Positions 26,201 through 37,328 of a DNA stretch of 64,000 nt are shown here, in pieces. Numbering within the stretch: position 1 is the first letter of the stretch; each line of letters opens with the position of its first letter. The DNA comes from Jaapia argillacea MUCL 33604 (lineage: Eukaryota > Basidiomycota > Agaricomycetes > Jaapiales > Jaapiaceae). Below the pieces are notes generated by a model. That model did no database searches, was not told the origin of the DNA, and saw nothing but the letters and a program-made list of their open reading frames with translations. The DNA lies in assembly GCA_000697665.1 (NCBI GenBank), contig KL197728.1:176272-240271 (forward strand), given 5' to 3'. A program made the translations under genes and the position numbers.

Positions 26201-26751
26201 TCTGCTTCAACCTCGGTGTAACAAAGAGGTTCGATTGCACTCTCCTCGCGTTGTGCAGGACCTTTTTGACGCCAACCTTGCAATCGTGATGTATCTCGCG
26301 TGTCATGCAAGCAGCGGCTTAGTGCTTCGGATTTCGTTTGACTGCTGAGCTCTTAGACGTGATTGGTGGTGATGGCAACATTACGCTACAAGTTTTACTC
26401 GTCGACTTCCAAGAGAGTTTTGCATGTTTCGCTTCAACAATCCGTGTTGCTTTGGCAATCTATTCTGTCCCGGAGTAAGCTAAGCACATAAGTAGGTGAG
26501 GTTGACAGTTTGTTACGGAAGAGAAAAAAGGTGCTGATCATTGATCGACGTTGAGTTTAGCCTCAGCTATGGCGAACATCCATGAGTGATTCAGTCTTTT
26601 GGTACTTTTTCAAACCTTCTCGTCCAAAGAATTGTCTTCTCATGACCGCAAAACCCAACATAACTATCTCGTCAACAATTCAATTCAGCGTACAATAACC
26701 GTATCGTACAATCAAGAACGGGACTTATGTCCCTTGAATCCATCTACCCGT
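23208..26751. other. 3.5-kb gene-poor stretch
   Basis: AT-richer sequence with scattered short ORFs. Apart from the doubtful minus-strand ORF at 24116-24655 there is no recognisable coding content. Around 25540-26460 ORF pieces on both strands (for example + LDVIGGDGNITLQVLLVDFQ near 26350-26410) hint at a decayed gene, but no family could be named. Confidence 0.4.
24116..24655 (-). CDS. Possible C-terminal part of an unidentified protein
   Basis: A 179-codon open frame on the minus strand. Its second half (from IPIEIKRTLGKHLIGGG on) is beta-strand-like and ends in a proline-rich tail with a PPAY motif (SLDQDPPAYQ). PPxY tails are seen in fungal arrestin-like adaptors that recruit Nedd4/Rsp5 ligases, but the body is too short to claim that family. 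An overlapping frame at 24438-24677 (ARIVTELQDLEIVVFNKG) may be an upstream exon, but the obvious junction (gtatac..ccag) does not keep the frame. It may be a chance ORF. Confidence 0.25.
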   Translation of the reverse strand: MPLSALSLLKYRPGLSQSCKIWRLLFSIRAVLQPGKMSPSKFLGKYWLVLLGLVPCRPLEVYILLSATVIQSNIPIEIKRTLGKHLIGGGSMIKFSIAGVELGHDAHVHFFKQNSMSESLAVVADDKGREDHARRLTTGRSLPAGLMNHFQFPPDLLHPHPSSAPEMKVSLDQDPPAYQ

Positions 26752-27380
26752 TCAATAGTCACCCGACTTTTGCAAAGCCTTCTCAGCCTGCTGCCTCGCT
26801 AAGAAACAAAACATCCGGGTCAAACAAAGATTTCCAATTGTGAGAGACAACGAAAGAACAAACCCTGGTGCTTAGCCCTCTCCTTGTCAGCAGCATCGAG
26901 CTGAACCACATCAAGTAAACATCAACGACTCAAAATCAAACAATCAGAAAGGGACTTACGCCTTTGGTTTCGGCGATTTTGTCGACAAAACCTCCAGTGA
27001 TGCCAGCACTACAACAAACGACGTCAAAACCCAGTACGAAAATAAAGTGTGCCAGGAAAGACGAACAGAAGCTCCTTGGCTTCGGCGTGCGAGGCGGGCT
27101 TGCCGTTCTTCTGGCAATGGTTCTCGTAGGCCTTAGCGGCCTAGTGTAGGTAACGAAAGACAAAGGATATGAGGAAGGGACGAAGAAACATTTAAAGAGC
27201 GAAAGCGGACCTCGTAAGAAGCGGCAGCTGCGATGAGCTCGTGCGAGAGGTGTGATTTATGAGGAGAGCTGTTGACCTGGAAGTCGTCACGATCAGCGAA
27301 ATCCAAGACATACGCGGGTAGCCGACAGTACCAACCTGCTCGTAGGCCTGAGCCTCCTGGCTGTTGCTAGTGAACCACAT
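26752..27380 (-). CDS. cipC: CipC-like small stress protein (DUF3759 family)
   Basis: Six exons on the minus strand, all with GT..AG ends and matching phases: 27336-27380, 27211-27276, 27067-27140, 26960-27008, 26864-26900, 26752-26798, totalling 318 bases (105 residues). The spliced protein starts MWFTSNSQEAQAYEQV, continues SPHKSHLSHELIAAAASYEA, AKAYENHCQKNGKPASHAEA, KELLAGITGGFVDKIAETKG and LDAADKERAKHQARQQAEKA, and ends in SGDY. This is the full-length pattern of the fungal CipC family, first noted as concanamycin-induced in Aspergillus and often upregulated under stress or in infection. It is a soluble cytosolic protein of unknown biochemical activity. Five introns in a 105-codon gene is notable. 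A TATA-like run lies about 90 bases upstream. Confidence 0.92.
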
Positions 27381-28964
27381 GATGGATTATTCGCTTGTTG
27401 GTTGTTGGTTGGTTGGTTGTCGTTGTGCAAAGGGGGGAACTGAGGGAAGGAAGAGATAATTGGGCGACATATATACGAATTAGCAGTGCCCTTGACGCAA
27501 CATGATAAAAATAGGGTGAAGGCATTCATATTGCGGATGAATATGGCGGACGCAAGCGTCACCTGGGTCAACTCACCGTATATTGAACCCATCCATGACG
27601 AATGCTCCTTCACATTGATGAATCGTCGTCATTTGTAGTTGATCGTGCGGCAACCAGGTGCGGGATCAGGTGGGCCAGCGTCACTAGTCAGGAGAGTCGA
27701 TATTCAGACCCCTCTTTTCTTCATAATTGAGAACGGTACCTGGCTGAAACTTGTTCCAGGTGTTAACGATTCAATGAGAGTGGTGAAGAAGCAGAGACCT
27801 GCTGCGATCTGATCTTGCCTGATCGGGACGAGGTTGTCGTCACGCCACGTGGAGGGCTAACTTGAACCCAGCGCTTGCCCGACGCCACCCATGTCGACTC
27901 ACGCAAAGTCCAATGCATCTCATTCTCTCATCTATTCTGAGGTGAAAAGTTACCGCACACCTGTGGTACCACTCGAATGTCGGCCTCGTCCAATATCCAG
28001 AACGTGAGGCTACGGGTTGCAAACCTTTGCGACGGTCAACCCCCCAGCGTTCGATCTCGTCTCTGGCTTACATCCGCGTATCGATTCTTTTCCATTCCCG
28101 TGCTGTCCAACCCCGACAATTGGCGAAACCCGCTCATATGCTTCTTCATTAATACCATCCTCTTATCTCTCCATTGCGAGCAGTACCTGACGCTGGCCGG
28201 TTCTATGAGGAACTCCGACGTGTCATTTTACCGGCTGGATAACTCTTTTGGAGTCCTGACCTCCCCTGACTTGTTGAACCAAATTAGAAGGCTGGCGGTG
28301 CCGACACCTGTCCAATACCTGTACGACTTCTGACTGGATCTGACTCCTCGTTGCTCTCGCATAGATTCTGATATAGATTGGATGGCATTACAGCCCTGCC
28401 AAGGGTTGAATCAAACGTAATAGCAGAGCAGGCACAGGATTCATTTGGCGAGGAGATAGCTTGGCGGCCAAGAGTTTCCTCGAGTAGTGCCAACCTTAAC
28501 CTCAAAACGGGTGAGTTCTCTCCGCTTTTCCCCCAACTGCCAGACTAGTATCATCAATGCATCACGAGTGGCAGTTTCTGATGGCTTTTTCTAGAACAAA
28601 GAGCTTTCCCCTGGTGGTTCTCGTTAGCGCCCGCGCTTTAAGGAGGGCAGGACGCATCCGTATATCCACGAAACTCACAGTAATCAAGTTCATCTGCAAA
28701 ATGAAACAGACTTACTCGCAGACGTTGAAGCTAGATTCAACCAACAGCTTCATTTCCGATTGTCGTCAATACTACCCCAAAATGGTCAACCAGGTTTATG
28801 AAGTTAAAGTGGTAAGTATACATGTCACCCACTAAACCCCATCGTCAGGGTAACAAGCTTTGTTGCACATAGCCTTCTTAATCTATCACACAGCTTGAAA
28901 AAGATCTAAAAGCCACAGAGCGTTGCTGGATTGCCTGCTGTGAAATACCCTAGCTTTCCGCGTC
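27381..28964. other. Intergenic, doubtful ORFs only
   Basis: Holds the CipC promoter at its left end and the region upstream of the membrane glycoprotein gene at its right end. A 118-codon + ORF (27977-28333) and a short helical-looking stretch near 28710-28770 (ETDLLADVEARFNQQLHF) were looked at. Neither resembles a known family and neither extends into a gene. Confidence 0.4.
27469..27475 (-). promoter_or_regulatory. Probable TATA box of the CipC-like gene
   Basis: The minus strand reads TATATAT about 90 bases upstream of the start codon at 27380. This is a weak but well-placed match, and the promoter assignment is inference. Confidence 0.4.
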
Positions 28965-30844
28965 ATGTTTTCCGCCATTGCACCAGTGAGACACGCATTT
29001 TCACGCGACGAATCGCGAGAACTTATTTGTGATCGTTGATGACAGGAGAATCCAGTCACTCGAAGATACCCTTGGCGACACTTTCCCTTGGTCTTCTTCG
29101 CCTCATCATGTGTTGCACTCGTTACTCTCACCCTTCTCAATGGTTCGTGTCCATTTGTCTTCCCTTTCCGTTCGATTTATATAACATCGATCTAGCTGCC
29201 GTTGCCGGATACGAAACTGTGAGTACTGAGCGAGGAGATAAGAACGTTACGCAAGTCTTGTGGTGGACTCCCTTCATCCCCGGGTGGCTTGGGCCATCAT
29301 CCACCTGCGATGACCATGCTTTCGGCGTTGGAAACGCCTTTCAAACCAACAATAGTTTGTTCAAATGGACAGTCCTGCACGTAAATACCAGTGTGGTGGG
29401 TTGTTTGCTGTTCCCCACCCGCGTAACTTCTCATCACCAAGGGATGTTAGAGCGACAAATCCAGCAGCGCTGCCGGTTTTCAGTACGCAGCGAGCCCAAT
29501 GAGCGTTTGTGAAATAAACACGAACGACGGGTTCGCCCTGACGGTCGATAGCAATACGGCCACTGTGCAAGCGTGGGTGAGTTCGGCCGCTAAATCACCT
29601 CGATAATTCACTCACCGTGGTTCACAGGGCGTGTATTCCTGCCGATCAGGTGGTCCCGAGCACACACCATTCGACATTCAGGGTAGTTATGAGTTCACGG
29701 TCGCCGAGACTGACTTAGTGTATCCTCCCGGCTCAGTGGTCATCCCAGTGAACGACGTCTTGGGTCGTCTGTCCCAAGACCTACTGGAGTCAATTCTTAT
29801 CCCACCTTCTCCCGGAGCCCAATCCTTTGTTCGCGTTGGTGTGGCTGGCACTCCTTACTGCTCTGCCCTCAATGGAACAAATTTGACGTCTCCGGACCAA
29901 GGAGACGCCTTTGGATGCTCACAACTCCCAATCCTAATCACTTTTCGTGGTGTCCAGGTCTCGATACAAGGCGGACCGTCTTCCTACATCTTCGATTTCG
30001 ATGACCTGGGCGATGCGAAACCCGCATTCCGAAACTTCCTTGCCGCCTTTATGGAAGCGACGGATATCGATCTTGGCATCTACCAGCCGAACTCCATCTA
30101 TTTCGACATGACGATGTTCAACGATACCATCACGAGCTACCCTCTTCGGGAGGGCTCTCACTTCTCACCCACTCCAGGCGACGATGACCTCTCGTGGCCA
30201 TATAATGCATGGAGCAGCACAGCGACCAATTGGAGCAATGCTCAAATTTTGCGGACATACCCAGCCCATCCAGCCGCCGATGGGTTCATTCCCATCAACT
30301 CCAGCTTCCACTCACCGGCTATCATCGACGTCCCGTATCTCTGTCATGACTTGCGTATCAAGTCACCGCTATCATTTATGGCGTCTGTGTTTGTGGGGGT
30401 GAGCGTTGATTTGTTGACGGCGTGAATACTAGCACTTACTCACTTGGTCGTTTAGACTGCATCCATGTTCATGGCTTGGGTTGCAGTCGTGCTTTACATA
30501 GCCTCAGCGTTGGCGAAGCGTACCCCACAAGGTTAGGCCTTCAATTTCTAGTCCTTAGAACTACGCTGACGCGAATGTTGTCACTTCTACTAGCTGGTCA
30601 CGGGGAATGGTCAGAGGAATCGGGGCGACCTGAGCTTCCCATGACTGAAGTACCCTCCAGGGCGGATCATTCACAATATTGGGTAGAACCCCTTCGCGAC
30701 TCCGAAACTGACTCAGGAGATTGGGAAAAGGATGCATTGGACGCTGTGTCACCCATTGATCATCCCGTCGAGCATCCCGTCATGATCATGGACCCTGGAG
30801 GGAGGGTTGGTTATTTTCCCCCAGGGAGGATCCTGCGCGTTTAA
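28965..30844 (+). CDS. Two-TM membrane glycoprotein of unknown function (paralogue A)
   Basis: Same architecture and intron positions as the genes at 43903-45864 and 47592-49555. Exon 1 (28965-28985) encodes MFSAIAP. Exon 2 (29046-29142) encodes NPVTRRYPWRHF plus the first membrane segment LVFFASSCVALVTLTLLN. The large ectodomain (about 29190-30395) contains VLWWTPFIPG, NDVLGRLSQDLLES, FVRVGVAGTPYCSA, IDLGIYQPNSIYFDMTMFND and several N-x-S/T sites. After an intron at about 30391-30455 comes the second membrane segment MFMAWVAVVLYIASALA, then a charged, probably cytosolic tail ending at 30844. It diverges clearly from B and C, so it is the older copy. No family name is known. Plausible roles are cell surface or secretory pathway. 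Confidence 0.75.
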
Positions 30845-31174
30845 ACTTCAGGCCTTGGTCTCCGATCCAAGCAGTATTCCGTTTGAGTGGCATATTGTAA
30901 TAGCTTATATCGCTGAATACCAAAGAGTCGAGGAGACGCATATGACCATGGTGACCTACTCTGCAGTGTGTTTTCATGTCGTATCATGGAGATTGGTGAA
31001 AACGGGCGAATGCGCGATCAGTTCAAGTTGGACGTCTCGCCCAATTTGGCAAGATCGGATCGACTCACGCTTATCGTCGGAGAACAGGACGACAAATTTC
31101 CTTGAACGACGTTGAAACTCTGGACAGACGGACAAAACTATTTCGAGACTCAATTAACGGCGTGCTACGCGAAA

Positions 31175-32909
31175 CTATTTCGCCTTGTTTTCCTTCTCCA
31201 ACAGCTCGTTCAAACACCTGGCGACGATCCCAACACCCTCTCGCACGATCTCCTTATCCTCTGCCTTCACCCTCTGCAGAACACGTCCAAACTTATCAGG
31301 ATGCCACCGTAGCAATGCGGTCCGGATCCTGTCTTTCCTGGATTTCTCGCCTGAATGATGGCCAGAGAACAGCATATCTCGGATCGCGTTGGGAGTGATA
31401 TCTGCTGGCATCTCGGGTTGTGGGTTTGTTGGCCAAGGGATCATGGAAAATGATAGCGATGATGGCGGGCGGAGGATATGAGACCAGGTCGATTCGTGGT
31501 TGCTCCAAGCAGATGATATGAGTGACTTTTCGGCCTCTTCTATCTGTTTCTGTATCTTGCCAATGTTTCCTTCCAACATTTGATTATCCCGACTGAGGTG
31601 ATGCACTTCTCTTTCAAAGCGTTGCATCTCCTCGGTGACTGTCGCTAACCTAGAGGTTAATAGCTTGTTCTTGGATATCTGCATGCCAAGCTGGAGAACT
31701 TCGGCCACAGCATCGGCCAACTCTTGCTCAAGTCGTTTGTTGTCCTGCTTGAGCGTCTTGAGCTCCTGATAATCAGAATCTGGTCTAGCTGGTGAGTGCG
31801 ATTCAGAGTGAGGAGCCCATGAACTAACCTTGCACTGACTGCCCCTCGCCACCGCTGGTATATGGTCCACTTGGCTCAGCAAACCCATGCATACCATGTG
31901 ATCTTCGAAACCCGGTCGTTCCTTGACCAGGAGCTTTTCGCGCCTCACTGGGTGGCCAGCCGGCATATTTCGGATTCCCCTCCCCAAATTCGGGAAATTC
32001 TTCGTTGGTGCCACTCGGTGACCCTTCATATTTTCCCTTTCGTTTATCTTCTCGACCCCCCTGTGCATTCGATTCCTTCTACGTTCTAGCCCTGCTTTCT
32101 TTTTCTTGCCTCCAAGCTTCTTCGTATCGCTTCCTTTGCTCCTCAGCTACTTTAAGTTCCTGCTCCAACCGAACTCTGCACGTTTTTTCTTCTTTCCATG
32201 CTCCTTCCCATTGCTTGCCTCTCTCATAGGCCAATTTAAGCTCCCGTTCCAACTGAAGCCTATGTTCCTTCTCTTGCCGCCATGCCTGTTCCATTTGCTT
32301 GAGTCTCTCTACTTGCATTCTCTGTTGCTCCTCCTTTCGAGCCATCTCTTCCCATTCCCCTCGCCACGCATCTTCAAGTTGCTTGACTCTCGCTTCCGCC
32401 TCTCTAACCTTCCCTTTCAGTCGGATATTGCTCTCCATCGCTCGCTTCCACGCTTCTTCAAATTCCCTCCTTCTCCCCGCCTTGGCTTTCAAGTCCTGAT
32501 CCTTTCTAGTCACAGCTTCCTTCTCTTGAAACCACGCGTATTCATATCGCCTCTTTTCCTCTCCTGATCGCTTAAGGTCTCGCTCCATGCGAATCCTGCA
32601 TTCCCTTTCTTCTCCCCATTTCTCCTCAAATTGCGTTGCTCTTTCCTCTGCACACTTCCGATCCTGCACCTTTCTCTTCCTCCTTTCTCTTTCTTTCTGC
32701 ATCTCCGCTTCGTGCCTCGTCGTTAGATCCTCAATGTTTTGTGTCTTCATCTCCCAGACCTCACATGCTTCCCTAAGTTCATCTTGTACCCTTTGTAGCA
32801 GAGTCCTCTCGAATTCCCTCATTGTAATCCTCATAGCAACTTCAAACCTGGTTTCTAAACCCTTGATCCATGGGTGATCCCAATTCCGCGAGGTACACCG
32901 TTGGTTCAT
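31175..32909 (-). CDS. Long coiled-coil protein with C-terminal J-like HPD segment (copy 1)
   Basis: Starts at ATG 32909. Residues 1-276 are almost entirely coiled coil, rich in Glu, Arg and Lys with repeated EEAWKRAME and EAWRQEKE phrases. A second part (31175 to about 31800) has another coiled coil and then IPWPTNPQPEMPADITPNAI, RDMLFSGHHS and LLRWHPDKFGRVLQRVKAED, ending CLNELLEKENKAK. The LRWHPDKF segment resembles helix II and the HPD loop of J-domains, which stimulate Hsp70. The helix before it is unusual, so Hsp70 contact is inference. The first part ends at a TAG (32079-32081) and the second lies in another frame. An intron between them is likely, but no convincing donor was found, so a nonsense change is also possible. 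It is convergent with the membrane glycoprotein gene ending at 30844. Confidence 0.65.
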
Positions 32910-33724
32910 CTCGCAAGGGAGCGAATGTCACCTGGAGATCAATTATCAGGACCAGCTATTCGAGTACCTGACGCGCCAAGAATGCGACTTGCCAGGAACC
33001 AGAGGAGGTTAGGATGAATGAAAGGGCACGTCGACACTTCAACTGACTAGTTGTGTTGGGGGTCAGCCTTGACAAATGTCCGCTAACGGAGATGAAGCTT
33101 CACATTAGCCGTGCGCTTCGAATTTGTCTGACAAGGGCCTTATTAGGAAAGATCAGATCAAAGAAATAAGGTACAGTAACACATTGTTCCATATACAGAA
33201 CATTGCTCGCCTTTGACAAGCTTCTAACACATTGTGACCTCACACTGCAAACGTGTTTACATCAGATTCTTGGCCTCTGTGTTCCTTTTCCAACAATCTG
33301 TGGTAAACGTCTCATACTACCTGGTGGCTTTACTTCAAGTTGGTCGGGCTCGCCAAGGTTACCTAAGTACTCGCGCCCCACCGCCTCGATCAAACCCAAC
33401 CTCGATGACGTTCCGAACCTCTGAGGGCTAACCTCACGGTCATAATGAATATTGTTGATATATCTCTTGCACTACAACATGGCGGGGACATTCATGGCTT
33501 TGTAATGCTGCTCTTGAATGCACTCAGGCCACTTCACGCGTTTGCTTTCCACGACTGTCTCCACGCCAACTTTCCCGACATTATCAGGTAACTTTTCTCT
33601 TCAATAACGTTCTCGAATATGATACGATAAATTATGCGATGTCCATGTCCATGGTGCGTTCAAGGTCCAAATGATCGAACATCCCTCCTCGATCCTCGAT
33701 GAACGATCCCACTGACTCCATCGC
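32910..33724. other. Intergenic, nothing recognised
   Basis: No ORF of interest on either strand. The left end is the region upstream of the coiled-coil gene, and the right end lies downstream of the secreted-protein gene. Confidence 0.5.
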
Positions 33725-34278
33725 TCAGGCCACATGAACAGTTACATTCTTGAACTCCAAGAAAGGCTCTGGGCCAGCCTATCCATCCAAATCACATTCA
33801 GCATCGACCTCAAACATCGATGAAACGAAAATTTATCACGTACACCGATCAACGAGAAATGCGTCACGCTCAAGGTCGCCGGGCCAGTGATGAAGGAGGT
33901 CGGGACCTCAACGGTGAAGTTCTGATGCGGTGGCTTGCCATCGGGTGTGGTGCTGTATTGCGGGTTGTAGGGACCGGTGTACAGGACGTTACCGAGCGCA
34001 TCCTCTGGACTGATGCACCCTCCAGAATTACAGGATCGCATGGCGATGATAATCGCGACTTCTTCTGAACCGGTCAGCGAGTTCTAGCGAAGTGAAATGG
34101 AGTGAGTATCCTCTTGTTCTGAAAGGAATATGCTGCTTACAGGTCGATCAACTTCAACTTTGATGTTGCAACCTGCACAGACCGTCGAGCCTTGAGCAGG
34201 TGCACCGATGCTGATGCTCTGCGCGAGTGCAGAGAGAGCGAGGGTAGCGACGACGACCAAAGATTTCATAAACATCAT
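33725..34278 (-). CDS. Small secreted protein, Ig-like/beta-sandwich type
   Basis: Three exons: 34141-34278, 33844-34083 and 33725-33778, 432 bases in all (143 residues). The donors read gtaagc and gtacgt. A signal peptide is evident (MKSLVVVATLALSALAQ). The mature part reads SISIGAPAQGSTVCAGCNI, EVDRPNSLTGSEEVAIIIAM, LGNVLYTGPYNPQ, HQNFTVEVPTSF, LSVTHFSLIG and ends GPEPFLEFKNVTVHVA. Small secreted proteins with this layout are common in agaricomycetes, and their role is not established. There are few cysteines, one or two N-glycosylation sites, and no catalytic motif. An upstream in-frame ATG (MMF) or the second Met may be the real start. Confidence 0.8.
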
Positions 34279-34827
34279 CGTGGATTAAGTAGATGGTAGA
34301 AAGGTGTGAAGGGACTGTTATATTGATTAAATGGGGGATATTGATGTAGTATTGAGCCTTCCAGTTCGCCCTTTTATTCACCACGCCAGGCTCGCTGGTA
34401 GTGTGGACATTCTCCGAAAACAAGTTTCGAGTTGTATTGTTTGATGAGATCAACCCGGCGCTGTCGCCGCCTTGGGAGCAATGGCTACGGTTGCACCAGC
34501 TCCATTCTTCGGCCTGAGGAGTGGCGGTGGGTCGGAGCCGAGGCTGTCATGAGCGACATAGCCTGCCTCTATTCTTAGGCTCGCTATCAGCAGAGTATCC
34601 GAGAAGGCTGTCTTCCCAGCGACACAGTGACACAATGACACATGCAGGCGGCAAGATGACGAAGCTCGAGCCCGTCTGCACTCGGGAATGGCAAGGTCGG
34701 CGCTTTCTCAGTACAGCCATCTTACTGTACCGGATCTTGATTGCGGGAGTCCCAGGCCGAAGTTTGAACTGCCGGCTCTCGTCGAGACCCAGCCTCCGTT
34801 ATTGATGCGATATTGACATAGGAACTA

Positions 34828-35364
34828 TGGTGCAGTTCACTTAGTCACCACCTACTTTGTACAGCCGCCAAATCGACCGAAGGTCGAATTTTTTTTTGTT
34901 GTGTACCTCTGAGAGCCTTTTGCATGATGTTTTTGGTATATTTTCACCCCAAATCTGACTCAAACCTCCCCTGCAAGCCCGTAACGCGACGGGGAACACA
35001 CCTTTGTTGGTCGCGGGAGGCGTCGAGGATGTTCCCTGCGAGAAAAATTTGAGATTTTTGCCACACAAATTGGGTGAAATACAGTCCAAATTTGGTTTAA
35101 CGGGTTGTCAATGACTGAAATGGGTCCTGATGGCGGTTTGGAGCTGTTATTTGGCCGTGGTGAGACCGTCCTGTCACCCTCGGCCAATCTGAGCCTCCGA
35201 GAAATTGCTATCTCCACCGATTTAATAGCAATCGAAAATCGGTCTTGCCAATCTCTTCCCCCAATCAAAAGGAGTCGTTTGGCAAGACCAAATAATATTC
35301 GCATTTTTATTCGAATTTCCCAAGATTTTGTACAAAAGTAGCGGTGACTAAGTGAACCGCACCA
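34828..35364. mobile_element. Non-autonomous DNA transposon (MITE) with about 36-bp inverted repeats, TA flanks
   Basis: The left end tggtgcagttcacttagtc (from 34828) and the right end, read in reverse complement from 35364, tggtgcggttcacttagtc, match over about 36 bases with a few differences. Both ends are flanked by TA (34826-34827 and 35365-35366), the target duplication of Tc1/mariner-type elements. The 537-bp interior has no transposase coding potential. Assignment to a superfamily rests only on the TA duplication. Confidence 0.8.
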
Positions 35365-35692
35365 TAGTGGGAGGAGAAGATTCTCTGACTTGCTTGCCAG
35401 TTCTCCTGTGACGATCAATAATCAGTGATGCATCTTCGGAGGCATCAGTAGGCCGTTCATTCCCCTGATCACAGTTGTGTTTGAGTGATAATGACAATGA
35501 ACAAACGTAAGCTGGGTGGGGAAGGACGAATATAGAGCACCCACTCGAATGCGAGGGTACTGACGCAACAATAGATCCGCATCATCAGGCTGTTTGGTGG
35601 CGGAGGTCATAACGGTCCTAGAACCAGTACATTTACATACTGTATATAAATCCACTTAGTGTGCACTACATGCTACAAGAGCGCAAAGATCG

Positions 35693-35698
35693 AAAAAA
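35693..35698 (-). terminator. Pol III terminator of tRNA-Leu-like locus 1
   Basis: Six consecutive T on the minus strand, directly downstream of the tRNA-like sequence ending at 35702. Confidence 0.55.
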
Positions 35699-35701
35699 TT
35701 A

Positions 35702-35812
35702 TGACAAGGACGAGATTCGAACTCGTGCCCTCATACGAGGATGAGAAACCCGCAAGCGGGCAAGCTTATCGCTTGAGTCACACACCTTGGACCGCTCGGT
35801 TCCTAGCTGCCC
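35702..35812 (-). tRNA. tRNA-Leu(CAA)-like sequence, probably degenerate
   Basis: Shares the anticodon region (GTGTGACTCAAGCG), an intron with a CAAGC..GCTTG hairpin, the long variable arm CCTCGTATGAGG, and a good T arm (GAGTTCGAATCTC) with the next locus. The D arm reads AACCGAGCGG instead of GCCGAGCGG, and the 5' acceptor strand does not pair with the 3' end CCTTGTCA. The intron differs from locus 2. It is likely a pseudogene or diverged copy, although a T-run terminator is retained. Confidence 0.5.
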
Positions 35813-35875
35813 GAAAGTATTGCGTCTGCAATAACAACAGTTTTACCAGAAGCTGAGGGTCATGAACGGCAGGAG

Positions 35876-35882
35876 AAAAAAA
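35876..35882 (-). terminator. Pol III terminator of tRNA-Leu locus 2
   Basis: Seven consecutive T on the minus strand, four bases beyond the 3' end of the tRNA at 35886. Confidence 0.6.
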
Positions 35883-35885
35883 TGA

Positions 35886-35992
35886 TGACAACAGTGGGAT
35901 TCGAACCCACGCCCTCATACGAGGATGAGAAACCAGATATCTGGCAAGCTTTCGCTTGAGTCACACGCCATGGACCGCTCGGCCATATTGCC
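35886..35992 (-). tRNA. tRNA-Leu, anticodon CAA, with intron
   Basis: Minus-strand class II tRNA. The acceptor strand GGCAATA pairs with TGTTGTC (two G-T wobbles) before discriminator A. The D arm is GCCGAGCGGTCC. The anticodon loop is CTCAAG.., giving CAA with G37, followed by an intron of roughly 20-25 bases that forms CAAGC-GAAA-GCTTG as in other eukaryotic pre-tRNA-Leu(CAA). A variable arm CCTC..GAGG and a perfect T arm GTGGGTTCGAATCCCAC follow. The anticodon stem has one mismatch in five. A Pol III T-run lies just downstream. It is probably functional. Confidence 0.75.
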
Positions 35993-37328
35993 GCGAAATA
36001 GTAGGCGGGAAAGCTACTGAAGAGGGGCCCTAAGGAGCCTGAGGACAAGGGAGAACGAGAGGGGAGCCTGTCGTCGAGAGCGAGAGGGAGGGAGCGGATT
36101 TGTGAGGAGAAAGAGAGTGATCGGAGAATACAAGGCTGAAAAAGTACTCTGGCTAGATTCTAGTGTTCAGTTCGAGTAGGAATGATAGTAGCAGGGGTGA
36201 GAGTCTAAGAGCGAACGAGTTCGTGTAAAGCAAGAGTGGGAGTGATTTGGGAACAGACATATCAGAGCAAGGGAAAGCAGGGCGATGATAGATAGACAAG
36301 GCTGAATAGACTTTGAAATCTGCAATGAGTTTTCGCATTGTTATGGCCAAGCGAGTGAAGACAACGACGACGAGAGGGACAGCAGGAACATGTTACCCGG
36401 TGAGTTGGTCGACGCGGGAGCTTTGGGCGAGTGGCTGTGCGACTCGCCGATAACTCTCACGCGTTCTAACGGTGCAGGTCTAGTTGACTTCAACTTGCTG
36501 GTAGTACACCCTCGACGCCCTCCATGCCCCTCGGGTCCCAACCGAAACATCGGCCGTGCTTCTGAACGCTGCATTGTCTACCGGAAGGGGACGCAAGGAC
36601 TGGCACCTTGCTCTCCGCAGAGTTCGGCTAAGTGTGTCTTCGTGTGCAACCCGAGCGTGTCGCGTTTGTGTCAACAATCTCTCCTGCATCTGGATCACCA
36701 ATATCTCCCACCACTGCAGCCACTGGGATGGTCGGTTGGATCAAATCCGGACGTGATTCAGGCTCTAGTAAGCCATGCTTTGTTTCCACTGTCTGGCTCA
36801 AGCCAGATAATTATTTCAGAGATGTAATCGAGAATAAGCCTGAGTGAATGTACAGTATATGTGAGTTTGCTTGACTTGAAGGTGGCTTTGCCAGACTGTC
36901 ACGTCACTGACTTGTATTCGATTTACTGATGTAGCCAATGAACCGAAGCAACCCAATATAGGCATTGACTTGCCGAATACAGACGCGTCGAATCACCATT
37001 GGCAAGTCTTTGGGGTTGGATTGACGGGCGAGATGAGTGGGGTGAAGCAACAGCCAGACGTCAAAGTCTCTGGCTGTTGGGGTCCGAGGACTTTACCCGT
37101 TCCGCTCCCCTCGTCGCCCAACCCTCGCTCGCTGTACCGCCCACAATCTGCTTGCTCACTACGAGGAAGCCTCCGAAGAAACACCAGAAAAGGGTCAAAG
37201 TCACGATCGAAGAGGCAAGTCTTGCCTCGAGCGTGCGAAGGATAATTGACGAATTGGATTGTTGTAGGACGCTGGAGAGTCACTTCACCCCGCAGAGAAC
37301 GCAAATGTCCGCCGCCAGTTGAGGGAAC
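35993..37328. other. Intergenic, no assignable gene
   Basis: A + strand ORF at 36390-36827 and basic short frames near 37140-37220 were examined. None shows a family signature or a convincing splice path. The latter may be the 5' leader of the gene starting at 37329. Confidence 0.4.

Noticed and set aside
25540-26460. Mixed-frame ORFs that might be a decayed gene
   Set aside because: No family could be recognised and frames change too often to support a feature. Mentioned only within the spacer entry.
32106-32877. Serine/leucine/phenylalanine-rich plus-strand ORFs
   Set aside because: Antisense of the Glu/Arg-rich coiled coil on the minus strand.
36390-36827. 145-codon plus ORF
   Set aside because: No motif, no neighbouring exons with matching splice sites, and unlikely amino-acid composition.
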